A DNA stretch of 8,493 bases from Bacteroidales bacterium (GTDB lineage: Bacteria > Bacteroidota > Bacteroidia > Bacteroidales > NBLH01): NCBI GenBank assembly GCA_021647685.1, contig JAKIUH010000178.1, positions 1 to 8,493 on the forward strand, given 5' to 3'. The notes under the pieces were generated by a model that was given only the letters and a program-made list of their open reading frames with translations, did no database searches and was not told the origin of the DNA. The position numbers and the translations under genes were made by a program. How positions within the stretch are numbered: the stretch's first letter is position 1; every line of letters begins with the position of its first letter. Shown one piece after another: positions 1 through 6,817 of this stretch.

Positions 1-1509
1 GCAATTAGCTCCGGCTTGCTTTTGGGTACAGTTTGGAATAATTTATTACCGGTTGCGGGATTGTTTGTTGGCTTTATTCCGCTTTTATATTTAATTGAAA
101 AAAAGAAGGTTTCAGCCGGTGCCATGCTGAAATATGCTTTTGTTTCCTTTTTTATTTTTCATTTATGTACGGTGTGGTGGATTGCCAAATCCGGTATTAG
201 CGGATTTTTATCCGTAATTAGTATCAATTCGTTTTTAATGGCTTCGGCAGTAGCTTTAGCCGTTTATACAAGAAAAATTTTCGGAAAATTTGCCGGATAT
301 TGGGCTTTGGTTATTTATTGGCTGAGTTTTGAATACATTCATTACACTTGGGATTTGCAATGGCCCTTTATGAACTTGGGAAATTGGCTCGGACAGTTGC
401 CGGCTATTATTCAGTGGTATGAATATACTGGTGTTTTGGGCGGTACATTATGGATTTTATCGGTAAATATCTTTCTTCTTGATTTTTTTCTTTCACTACG
501 TGAAAGAAAGCGGGAAAGTTTATTTATTAATAGTGTATTTTTAATCGTTATTATTGCTTTTCCACTGTATTTTTCTAATTTATTGATGTCAATAGAAAAA
601 ACGGGTAAACAAAATGGTAAAGCCTTAATTGTTCAGCCGAATATAAATCCTTATACCGAAAAATACAATAAATCGTTGTTTGATAAACAAATAAGCAAAC
701 AACTGCAATCAGCAAAGAATAATTTGGACAGCAGCATAAATTTATTGATTTTCCCCGAAACATCTTTCCCTATTTATCTAAACAGAAATAAACTTGCAGA
801 AAATCCGGTTTTAAATGAGCTGAAAAATTTAACATTTTATTATCCAAATTTACAGGTAATTGCCGGAATATATACTTACACTATTATTGGCAATGATACC
901 TTATACTATAATACTGCTGTTTTTATCAATAAAAATCAAAAAATAATAATTCATGATAAATCCAAATTAGTACCCGGTGTTGAGCGTACTCCTTTTATTC
1001 GTTTTTTGAATATTTTTAAAGATATAAATGTTGATTACGGTGGCATTAATGCAAGTTTAAATACAACCGAAACGCAAAATCTATTCACTGCCGGTAAATT
1101 TCAGATTGCACCGCTGATTTGCTACGAGAGTGTTTTTGGTAATTATGCAGCAGATTTTGTGAAAAAAGGAGCCGATATTATTGTTGTTATTACCAATGAT
1201 GCTTGGTGGGGTAATACGCCGGCTTATCGTCAAATAATGATGCACAGTTGCTTGCGTGCTATTGAAACACGCCGGCAAGTTATTCGTGTTGGCAACACCG
1301 GAATTAGCGGATTGATTAATGAAAAAGGTGCTGTAATTGAACAAATCCCTATAGAAGAAGAAACTGTTTTAAAAGTAAACTTTAGCACGAACAAAAAGCA
1401 GAGTTTTTATGTTTTACACGGTGATATTATTGGGCGTTTGGCTGCTTTTATGTCGGTAATTTTGATTTTGGCAACTTATGTCAGAGATAAGAAATCAATT
1501 GTTTATTGA
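1..1509 (+). CDS. lnt: Apolipoprotein N-acyltransferase, 5'-truncated by window edge
   Basis: Inner-membrane enzyme that adds the third acyl chain to the N-terminal cysteine of lipoproteins, using a phospholipid donor. The frame is already open at base 1 and the first possible start inside the window (TTG at 16) lies within the first membrane segment, so the true start is upstream and only a short N-terminus is missing. Counting from the TTG, about 190 hydrophobic residues form several membrane helices, followed by the nitrilase-fold periplasmic domain and a last helix near 473-489. The Glu-Lys-Cys catalytic triad is visible: E248 in LLIFPETSFP, K317 in DKSKLVPGVE and C369 in APLICYES. The NDAWWG and RVGNTGISG motifs typical of Lnt follow. 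The length (about 500 residues) is normal. It ends in TGA 13 bases from the stop of the convergent regulator gene and has no visible link to the sulfur operon. Confidence 0.95.
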   Translation, partial: AISSGLLLGTVWNNLLPVAGLFVGFIPLLYLIEKKKVSAGAMLKYAFVSFFIFHLCTVWWIAKSGISGFLSVISINSFLMASAVALAVYTRKIFGKFAGYWALVIYWLSFEYIHYTWDLQWPFMNLGNWLGQLPAIIQWYEYTGVLGGTLWILSVNIFLLDFFLSLRERKRESLFINSVFLIVIIAFPLYFSNLLMSIEKTGKQNGKALIVQPNINPYTEKYNKSLFDKQISKQLQSAKNNLDSSINLLIFPETSFPIYLNRNKLAENPVLNELKNLTFYYPNLQVIAGIYTYTIIGNDTLYYNTAVFINKNQKIIIHDKSKLVPGVERTPFIRFLNIFKDINVDYGGINASLNTTETQNLFTAGKFQIAPLICYESVFGNYAADFVKKGADIIVVITNDAWWGNTPAYRQIMMHSCLRAIETRRQVIRVGNTGISGLINEKGAVIEQIPIEEETVLKVNFSTNKKQSFYVLHGDIIGRLAAFMSVILILATYVRDKKSIVY

Positions 1510-1522
1510 TCAAATATGTGAA

Positions 1523-2203
1523 TTATCCATTATCTCTTATTTTTTTTAGCATTTCTTTATTCAAAATTTTAATTCTTTTACCTTCAATTTTAATAATTTT
1601 CTCTTCATCTAATTCTGATAACATTCTACTAATACTTTCTCTAGATGTGCAAACTAAGTCGGCAAACTCATTTCTGTTTAAAGGTAAATCATATTCATCC
1701 ATTTCATATAACTCTTCGGTAAAATAAATTAGATTATTGGCTAATCTGCCAAAAACTTGTTTCTGGAGTAGGTTAATGCAACGATGAAATTGTTCTAATT
1801 CGCTTTTACAAAGTTCTACAATTATTTCATATGAAAAATCAGGATTTAATCGTAATAATTTTTTAAATGTAGTTATATCAATAAAACATGCTCGTGTGGC
1901 TTGGATTGCAACAGCCGAATAATGATTAATTTTATCACCCATTGTGGTTGGTAAACCAATATAGCAGGGAGCTTTTTTTAACTTAAGAATTTGTTTTCGT
2001 TGAGGTCCTTCTATAATTAGCTTAACCATTCCGCTTTGAAGATAAATAACATTTGATGATAGAACATTTTGTTTAAAAAGAACTTCATCTTTTTTAAAAT
2101 CTACTTCTACACAGTTCTGGCTTAGTATTTTTAATTCGCCGGTGTTTAAACTTTTAGTAGCTTCCGACTTTAAAATACACATTGAACAATTGAGCTTTTT
2201 CAT
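1523..2203 (-). CDS. Crp/Fnr-family transcriptional regulator
   Basis: A 226-residue protein with an N-terminal cyclic-nucleotide-binding-like beta barrel (about 25-115), a long dimerisation helix (about 122-160) and a C-terminal winged helix-turn-helix (about 172-215). The recognition helix contains R188-E189-S190-I191-S192-R193. This matches the Arg-Glu-x-x-x-Arg DNA-contact triad of Crp and also the E-x-x-S-R of Fnr, so GTGA-type or TTGAT-type half-sites would be expected. Cysteines are frequent (C6, C9, C31, C80, C106, C132, C142, C185). The N-terminal CSMC pair recalls Fnr-type redox sensors, but the spacing of a full Fnr cluster is not evident and the effector cannot be read from sequence. 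It is divergent from the DsrE-TusA-Hdr/Qmo operon, with 154 bases between start codons that contain operator-like palindromes, so it is likely the operon's regulator and possibly autoregulated. The ATG at 2203 gives the N-terminus MKKLNCSMC usual for Bacteroidetes members. Confidence 0.92.
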   Translation of the reverse strand: MKKLNCSMCILKSEATKSLNTGELKILSQNCVEVDFKKDEVLFKQNVLSSNVIYLQSGMVKLIIEGPQRKQILKLKKAPCYIGLPTTMGDKINHYSAVAIQATRACFIDITTFKKLLRLNPDFSYEIIVELCKSELEQFHRCINLLQKQVFGRLANNLIYFTEELYEMDEYDLPLNRNEFADLVCTSRESISRMLSELDEEKIIKIEGKRIKILNKEMLKKIRDNG

Positions 2204-2219
2204 TCTAAATCTTTTTATA

Positions 2220-2245
2220 CAAAAGTACGAAAAAAAACAAAGTTA
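2220..2245 (-). promoter_or_regulatory. Candidate -7 elements for the Crp/Fnr gene
   Basis: On the minus strand two matches to the Bacteroidetes -7 element TAnnTTTG occur: TAACTTTG (2245 down to 2238) and TACTTTTG (2227 down to 2220). Neither has a TTG at the usual -33 distance, which would suit an activator-dependent promoter. With the nearer one, transcription would start near 2213-2216, giving a leader of about 10 bases. This is a motif-level prediction only. Confidence 0.35.
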
Positions 2246-2250
2246 TTTTT

Positions 2251-2273
2251 GTGATAAACATCACGTTTTGTGA
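2251..2273. promoter_or_regulatory. Crp/Fnr-type operator: three alternating GTGA half-sites
   Basis: GTGATaaacATCAC (2251-2264) is a perfect 5-base inverted repeat with a 4-base spacer. Read as TGTGA-N6-TCACg it fits the Crp/HcpR-type consensus in all but the last base. A third half-site, GTGA at 2270-2273, forms a second inverted repeat with TCAC (2261-2264) across 5 bases. The RE...SR recognition helix of the adjacent regulator fits such half-sites. The centre (2257.5) lies about 42-45 bases upstream of the start predicted from the regulator's nearer -7 element, a typical class II activator position, and about 75 bases upstream of the operon's predicted start. Binding is inferred. Confidence 0.6.
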
Positions 2274-2296
2274 GGGGCTAAGTCAAGCTATTTCCC

Positions 2297-2327
2297 TTGA
2301 TATGTGTATCACTGTATAATACCTTTG
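2297..2327 (+). promoter_or_regulatory. Bacteroidetes-type promoter of the DsrE-Qmo operon
   Basis: TTG at 2297-2299 (-33 element) is followed after 20 bases by TACCTTTG at 2320-2327, a full match to TAnnTTTG. This is the arrangement recognised by the primary sigma factor of Bacteroidetes. It predicts a transcription start near 2332-2334 and a leader of about 25 bases that is A/T-rich and has no Shine-Dalgarno sequence. It is the only good promoter seen ahead of the seven-gene operon. Confidence 0.7.
2298..2311. promoter_or_regulatory. TGATA-N4-TATCA palindrome overlapping the -33 element
   Basis: TGATAtgtgTATCA is a perfect 5-base inverted repeat with a 4-base spacer. Its left arm lies on the -33 TTG of the operon promoter and its centre is about 29 bases upstream of the predicted start. 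That position would suit a repressor, or a regulator that contacts sigma. The arms resemble Fnr-type TTGAT/ATCAA sites but are shifted by one base. Function is inferred. Confidence 0.4.
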
Positions 2328-2357
2328 TACTAAATAAATCTTTTAAAATATTTAATC

Positions 2358-2786
2358 ATGGAAACAAATAAAAAAATGTGTTTAGCACTTTTTACCGGAA
2401 GCGTTGATAAATTAACTGCAGCCGGAGTAATTTTAAGTGGTGCTGCTGCTGATGATATGAATGTTGATATTTATGTTTTGCTGCAAGGAGCAAGAGCATT
2501 TCGTAAAGATATTGCCGATGATGCAAGTAAACTTAATATGTCAGAAAATCCTGAAATGAAAGATGAGTTTATGGAATCTTTAAAAAAATTAAATGTAAAA
2601 ACATGGCTTGAGTTTTTTAGCGAAGCTAAATCATTGACCAATGTAAAAGTTCATATTTGCGGACTCGCCGGTAAAGTTTGGGGCGCTGACAAATTAGAAC
2701 AATTTGTTGATATTGCTGATGATATAGTAGGTATTGGCGAATATATTACCGCAGCACAAGAAGCGGATGTAAATTTATTTATTTAA
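2358..2786 (+). CDS. DsrE/DsrF-like sulfur-relay family protein
   Basis: A 142-residue soluble protein, first gene of the operon. The pattern is that of the DsrE superfamily (small alpha/beta proteins that carry sulfane sulfur on a cysteine): a first beta strand MCLALFTGSVDKL, a long helix with AAGVILSGAAADD, a second strand VDIYVLLQGARAF, and a late strand KVHICGLAGKVWG. C101 in that last strand-turn is the likely active cysteine; C8 is in the first strand and probably buried. It has no signal peptide and no membrane segment. The gene is followed after 24 bases by a TusA-like gene, the usual partner of DsrE-type proteins in sulfur relays, so transfer of persulfide sulfur between them is a reasonable inference. 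The substrate and direction cannot be told. It is most like the short DsrE or DsrE2 relatives and shows no sign of forming a DsrEFH operon, since DsrF and DsrH are absent. Confidence 0.82.
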   Translation: METNKKMCLALFTGSVDKLTAAGVILSGAAADDMNVDIYVLLQGARAFRKDIADDASKLNMSENPEMKDEFMESLKKLNVKTWLEFFSEAKSLTNVKVHICGLAGKVWGADKLEQFVDIADDIVGIGEYITAAQEADVNLFI

Positions 2787-2810
2787 TAATTATTAAAAAA
2801 TCTAAAAAAA

Positions 2811-3062
2811 ATGACAACAAACGAATTACAAGCAATTGAAGTAAATAAAAGTGTAGATGCACGCGGAACTTCCTGCCCGGGACCTCTTTTAGCTGCTAAA
2901 AAAGCAATGGGAGAAATTAATTCAGGAGATGTTTTAGAAGTTTTATCATCGGATGAAGGTACTAAAAAAGATATTCCTAAATGGGCAACAAAAAAAGGTC
3001 ATGAATATCTGGGAACTGTTGAAGAAAGTGGATTTTTTAAAATTTACGTAAAAAAAGGATAA
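2811..3062 (+). CDS. tusA: TusA-family sulfurtransferase (sulfur carrier)
   Basis: An 83-residue protein with the TusA/SirA fold. The defining CPxP motif is present as C22-P-G-P25 in DARGTSCPGPLLAAKKAM, at the start of the first helix. C22 is the residue that carries a persulfide in characterised TusA proteins. The rest (GDVLEVLSSDEGTKKDIPKW, then a glycine-containing turn and a final strand FFKIYVKK) matches the normal beta-alpha-beta-alpha-beta-beta layout and normal length. In E. coli TusA feeds tRNA thiolation, but when its gene sits next to DsrE and Hdr-like genes it is known to act as a sulfur donor or acceptor in dissimilatory sulfur metabolism. It ends one base before the start of the next gene, which indicates tight co-expression with the MvhD-like protein. 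Confidence 0.93.
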   Translation: MTTNELQAIEVNKSVDARGTSCPGPLLAAKKAMGEINSGDVLEVLSSDEGTKKDIPKWATKKGHEYLGTVEESGFFKIYVKKG

Positions 3063-3063
3063 A

Positions 3064-3471
3064 ATGAGTTTACCAGGTGAAAATTTGCCGAAAATACTTG
3101 TTTTTTCAACCGAAAAAATCTCTGATCCGGCTATTGATATGGCGGGTTTGCTAAAATTGCATTATCCGCCAAGAGTGTACATTATATCATTGCCGTGTTC
3201 GAGTGCCGTTAAACCTCGTTGGATACTAAAAGCTTTCAACGAGGGCTTTGATGGCGTTTTTATTGCTGCCGATGGTACAGACTGCCCTTACGGCGAATCT
3301 TGTACTGATAAAACAGGAGCAATAATAAAGCAAACTCAAGATATACTTCAAGAAAAAGGTATTGAACCGGCTAAGCTAAGAATGGCTGCAATTTGTTCTA
3401 TTTGCAGTGAAGCGTTTGTAAAACAAATGAAAAATTTTACAGAATATCTTGTAAAACAAAAAACAACTTAA
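3064..3471 (+). CDS. MvhD-like hydrogenase iron-sulfur (delta) subunit
   Basis: A 135-residue protein of the MvhD family, which binds a [2Fe-2S] cluster and passes electrons between HdrA and a partner such as a hydrogenase. In QmoB of sulfate reducers the same domain is fused to the C-terminus of the HdrA-like part; here it is a separate gene. Seen in the sequence: SLPCSSAVKPRWILKAF with C45 (the MCSGRV-like segment), GFDGVFIAADGTDCPYGESC with C74 and C80, and AAICSICSEAF with C111 and C114. The N-terminal CxxC segment common in MvhD is absent (STEKISDPA instead), so the cluster ligands probably differ from archaeal MvhD. It lies 1 base after the TusA-like gene and 3 bases before the QmoA-like gene, so the three are probably translationally coupled. 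No hydrogenase gene is in the window. Confidence 0.83.
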   Translation: MSLPGENLPKILVFSTEKISDPAIDMAGLLKLHYPPRVYIISLPCSSAVKPRWILKAFNEGFDGVFIAADGTDCPYGESCTDKTGAIIKQTQDILQEKGIEPAKLRMAAICSICSEAFVKQMKNFTEYLVKQKTT

Positions 3472-3474
3472 AAT

Positions 3475-4794
3475 ATGCAAGATTATATAGATAATTATGA
3501 ATACGATGCCTTGGTTATTGGAGCAGGAATTGCCGGAGGAGAATCTGCGCTCAATCTTGCCAATCTGGGACATAAGGTTTTGCTCATTGAGAAAGATTTA
3601 ACAATTGGCGGAAAAATGATTATGCTCAGTAAAGTTTTTCCTACGCTGGATTGTTCTGCATGCATTACAACACCAAAAGTGTCTGAAATAGCAAGGCATC
3701 CAAACATTGAAATTTTAACAAGTTGTGAAGCATCAAATATTATACAAAAAAAAGAAGGAACTTTTGAAGCTCTTATTACTGTTCAGCCAAGATATGTGCA
3801 TGTTGATGAATGTACCGGTTGTCAATTATGTGAAGATGCATGTCCTGTAATTGTTAAAGATCAATATCAATACGATTTAGTAGGACGAAAAGCGGCTTAT
3901 ATTCCTTTTAGTATTGCCAGCCCGCGTGCTGCTGCAATAGATATCGAAAACTGCACATTATGCGGTGCTTGTGAACGGGCTTGTCCGACAAATTGTATTG
4001 ATTTTACGCAAACCGTAAAAGAATATACGATTAAATGTAAAACGGTTATTATAGCAACAGGATTTCAATTATTTGACCCGACATTAATACCCCGATATGG
4101 TTTTGGACGATATAAAAATGTTATAACTTCCATGCAAATGGAACGTCAATTAGCACCTACTCGCCCTTTTAATACAGTTTTAAGGCCAGGTGACGGTAAA
4201 CAGCCCGATAATATTGCTTATGTTTTATGCACCGGTTCACGAGATAAGACAATAGGCAATCCTATTTGTTCGCAAGTGTGTTGCATGTATTCAACAAAAC
4301 AGGCACAATTACTTATGGGGGCTTTGCCAATGGCTGATATAACTCTTTATTATTTGCACATAAGGGCATTTGGTAAAGGCTTTAATGAGTTTTATGCACA
4401 AGCACAATCCATGGGCGTAGAGTTTGTCAAAGGTAAAGTAGCTAAAATTACAGAAAAAGAAAACGGAAATTTGATTTTACGATATGAAGATATCAATGGA
4501 AATGTTGTAAAAGAAACAGAGCACGATATGGTGGTTTTATCAGTAGGGATTTTGCCAAACATTGGTATCAGAGAGCTATTTGCAAATATTGATTTGGAGT
4601 TAGATGAATTTAATTATATAAAGCAAACTGATGTATTAGCAAGCCCTGCATTAACAAGCATTGAGGGTGTTTTTGTTGCAGGAACAGCTTCTGCCCCTAT
4701 GGATATACCGGACGCTATACTTTCTGCCGGTTCAGCATCTGCCGAAGCGGCAAATTATATCAGAAAAATGTCTGAAATGATGATTTCTGTATAA
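3475..4794 (+). CDS. QmoA-like / HdrA-like FAD and iron-sulfur flavoprotein
   Basis: A 439-residue cytoplasmic electron-transfer flavoprotein of the HdrA family, without the N-terminal HdrA domain, as in QmoA. In order: FAD-binding GAGIAGGESA (16-25) and IEKDLTIGGKM (38-48); the flavin-proximal LDCSACITTPKV (58-69) with C60 and C63; two ferredoxin-type CxxCxxCxxxCP motifs (C113, C116, C119, C123 and C160, C163, C166, C170); a second flavin-domain segment VIIATGF; the HdrA-type cluster motif LCTGSRD...CSQVCCMY (C252, C265, C269, C270); and a C-terminal flavin motif GVFVAGTASAPMDIPDAI. All cofactor motifs are intact. It should carry FAD and at least three [4Fe-4S] clusters. It probably pairs with the second HdrA-like protein downstream, as QmoA pairs with QmoB, and relays electrons to the QmoC-like membrane subunit. 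The assignment as QmoA-like rests on domain content and context. Confidence 0.88.
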   Translation: MQDYIDNYEYDALVIGAGIAGGESALNLANLGHKVLLIEKDLTIGGKMIMLSKVFPTLDCSACITTPKVSEIARHPNIEILTSCEASNIIQKKEGTFEALITVQPRYVHVDECTGCQLCEDACPVIVKDQYQYDLVGRKAAYIPFSIASPRAAAIDIENCTLCGACERACPTNCIDFTQTVKEYTIKCKTVIIATGFQLFDPTLIPRYGFGRYKNVITSMQMERQLAPTRPFNTVLRPGDGKQPDNIAYVLCTGSRDKTIGNPICSQVCCMYSTKQAQLLMGALPMADITLYYLHIRAFGKGFNEFYAQAQSMGVEFVKGKVAKITEKENGNLILRYEDINGNVVKETEHDMVVLSVGILPNIGIRELFANIDLELDEFNYIKQTDVLASPALTSIEGVFVAGTASAPMDIPDAILSAGSASAEAANYIRKMSEMMISV

Positions 4795-4864
4795 ATGCTT
4801 TTATATAATTCATTACACATTAACAATAAAGTAAATACTTGTTGTTTACCTAAAATATAAACTG

Positions 4865-6796
4865 ATGAAACATAAAATAGGTGTATATATTTGTCATTGC
4901 GGAGGGAATATTTCCGACTATGTGGATGTTGAAAAAGTACGAGATGCAATTAAAGATATTAAAGGCGTTGAAATTTCTGTGGATACGATGTTTGCATGTG
5001 CCGATTCAAGCCAAAAACAAATATATAATGACATCAAAGAAAAACAACTTGACGGATTAGTTGTTGCTTCTTGCTCGCCTAAATTGCATTATCCAACTTT
5101 TAGTGCAGTTGCAGAACGTGCGGGGCTGAATAAGTATAATTATATTCATGCAAATATTCGAGAGCAAGTTTCATGGGCTCATTCGGATAATAAAGCAGGA
5201 GCTACAGAAAAAGCAATTCAAACCGTTAAAGCCGCAATAGCAGGTGTTCATAGCTCAATTGCTTTAGAACCCTTAAAAATAAAATCACAAAAGGTTGTAG
5301 CTGTTGTTGGTGCCGGTGTCGCAGGTATGCGTGCAGCCAAAGAGCTTGCCGATTTAGGAGTGAAAGTTTATTTGATTGAAAGAGAATATTTTGTGGGAGG
5401 CAGGGTGGCACAACTTGATTATTTATGTAGGGTACAAGAAACCGGTAAAGAATTGGTAACACGCATGTACGAAGCCATTCATAAACATGAAAACATTACG
5501 CTATTTACAGGTACTGAAATAGTAAAAAAGGGGGGGAGTATCGGTAATTTTAAGATTCAATTAGAAATTACCACGCTTTTTGTGAAAAAAGATGGTAATC
5601 AAGAAGAATGACAAAAAGCCATTGATGTTTGCCCTGTTGAAGTAGATGATGATTTTAATTTTAATGTTACGAAACGTAAAGCAATTTATAAAAACTATCC
5701 GAGTGAATACCCGCAAAAGCCGGTAATTGATATTAAAAGCTGTACCCGTTGCGGCGAATGTGAAAAAGTTTGCTCAAGCATTGATTTTAGCCAAAAAGAA
5801 GAAATTATTGATTTAACCGTTGGCTCAATTTTAACGGCTACAGGATTTGACCCTTATATTCCGAAAGAAAATGAATTTGGCTGGGGACTGGATAATATAG
5901 TAACATTACCGCAGTTTCGTAGAATTATCAATATGTGCGATGATAAGCTTATATTTAACGGCAAAGAAATTAAAGAAATAACCTATATTTATTGTGTAGG
6001 AAGTCGTCAAGTAGAAGGAGATAATAAGTTTTGTTCAAGATATTGTTGTACGGCAACATTATACACATCTATTTTAACTCATAAAAAATATAAAAATATT
6101 CATGCATATCATTTTAATCGTGGCATCAGAACTTATGGCAAGCAAGAAGTAATTTATGATGAGGTTTCACGAATGGGAGACATCTTTTTACAATCTTATG
6201 AATACGACCCGGCAACAGTTGAAAAAATAGAAGATAAAACCATTGTAAAAGTAAAAGATATTTTAACTAATAATACTGAAATTGAAGTTGAAGCTGATTT
6301 AGTGGTGTTAGTTACCGGAATGGAACCACGTAAGGACAGCTCAATAGGAGATGTTTTGAAAATTCCTAAAGGAAGAGACCGGTTTTATAATGAAATTCAT
6401 ATGAAATTAAGACCGGTTGAAACTGTTATTGATGGAATAACCATTGCGGGGGCTTGTCAAGGTCCTAAAAATATTCTCGAGTCGGTAAATTCTGCATTGT
6501 CTGCAGCTGCAAAATCATTTTCTATTGTAAATAAAGAGGAATTAGCTCTTGAACCTATTATTGCTTCGGTTGATGAAGACAGCTGTACATGGTGTGGCTT
6601 ATGTGCCGACGCATGCCCATATGATGCAATAGAAATGATAAATAAAAAAGGGAAAAATATTGCCAAAATCAATGAATCAGTTTGCAAAGGTTGCGGAATG
6701 TGCTTGCCTGTTTGTAAAAGTGACTCTATTGATATGAGCGGATTTACCAGCAATATAATAGAGAATATGATTAGTGCATATGCCGATTTTCAGTAA
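4865..6796 (+). pseudogene. hdrA: HdrA/QmoB-like flavoprotein, interrupted by one in-frame TGA
   Basis: One reading frame of 643 codons, the normal HdrA length, is open from the ATG at 4865 to the TAA at 6794-6796 except for a TGA at codon 249. Domains: the N-terminal HdrA module (IGVYICHCGGN, ACSP-type VASCSPKLHYPTF; C10, C12, C45, C70), the NIREQVSW segment, FAD binding VVGAGVAGMRAA (147-158) and VGGRVAQLD. After the TGA come CPVEV (C256), the RKAIY segment, ferredoxin motif C293, C296, C299, C303, the HdrA-type motif CVGSR...CSRYCC (C377, C390, C394, C395), and C-terminal ferredoxin motifs C574-C584 and C607-C617. Both sides of the TGA keep family motifs, so the lesion is recent, an error, or recoded. 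Conventional gene calling would give two pieces, 4865-5611 and 5933-6796. The MvhD domain of QmoB is absent and encoded separately upstream. If intact, the protein is the main FAD/iron-sulfur hub of the complex. Confidence 0.88.
5609..5611 (+). other. In-frame TGA inside the HdrA-like gene
   Basis: Codon 249 of the frame starting at 4865. It follows KKDGNQEE and precedes QKAIDVCPVEV. Relative to the CxxCxxCxxxCP pattern expected before the CPVEV segment of HdrA proteins, the TGA takes the second cysteine position, while the first and third positions are Q246 and A252 and only C256 remains. No in-frame ATG follows until 5933, so ribosomes could not restart soon after it. By hand I find only weak A/U-rich pairings in the 45 bases after it and no convincing selenocysteine insertion hairpin. 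Confidence 0.95.
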
Positions 6797-6817
6797 AACA
6801 TTAAAAATAGATTAATT

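Noticed and set aside
1506..1727. 73-codon plus-strand open frame
   Set aside because: It lies antisense to the 3' end of the Crp/Fnr gene, is rich in Ser, Ile and Leu as expected for the complement of A/T-rich coding DNA, and has no recognisable motif.
2328..2357. Riboswitch or attenuator ahead of the DsrE-like gene
   Set aside because: The predicted leader is only about 25 bases and A/T-rich, too short for a structured control element.
4795..4864. Internal promoter or regulatory hairpin between the two HdrA-like genes
   Set aside because: The 70-base gap has a weak stem (GTAAAT 4831-4836 with GTTTAC 4844-4849) but no T run and no properly spaced TTG/TAnnTTTG pair. It looks like an A/T-rich spacer.
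5524..5547. Programmed -1 frameshift at A-AAA-AAG
   Set aside because: The -1 frame meets TAA at 5545-5547 after a few codons and the zero frame keeps the family motif, so a frameshifted product of interest is unlikely.
5609..5611. Alternative genetic code with TGA as Trp
   Set aside because: The lnt gene ends with TGA exactly at the expected C-terminus and no other gene in the window has an internal TGA, so genome-wide reassignment is not supported.
5612..5932. Gap between two separate genes
   Set aside because: The stretch is open in the same frame as both flanking pieces and encodes HdrA family features (CPVEV, RKAIY, CTRCGECEKVC), so it is coding sequence of one gene and not an intergenic region.
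6457..6753. 98-codon minus-strand open frame
   Set aside because: It is fully antisense to the C-terminal ferredoxin region of the HdrA-like gene, whose cysteine motifs show which strand is coding.
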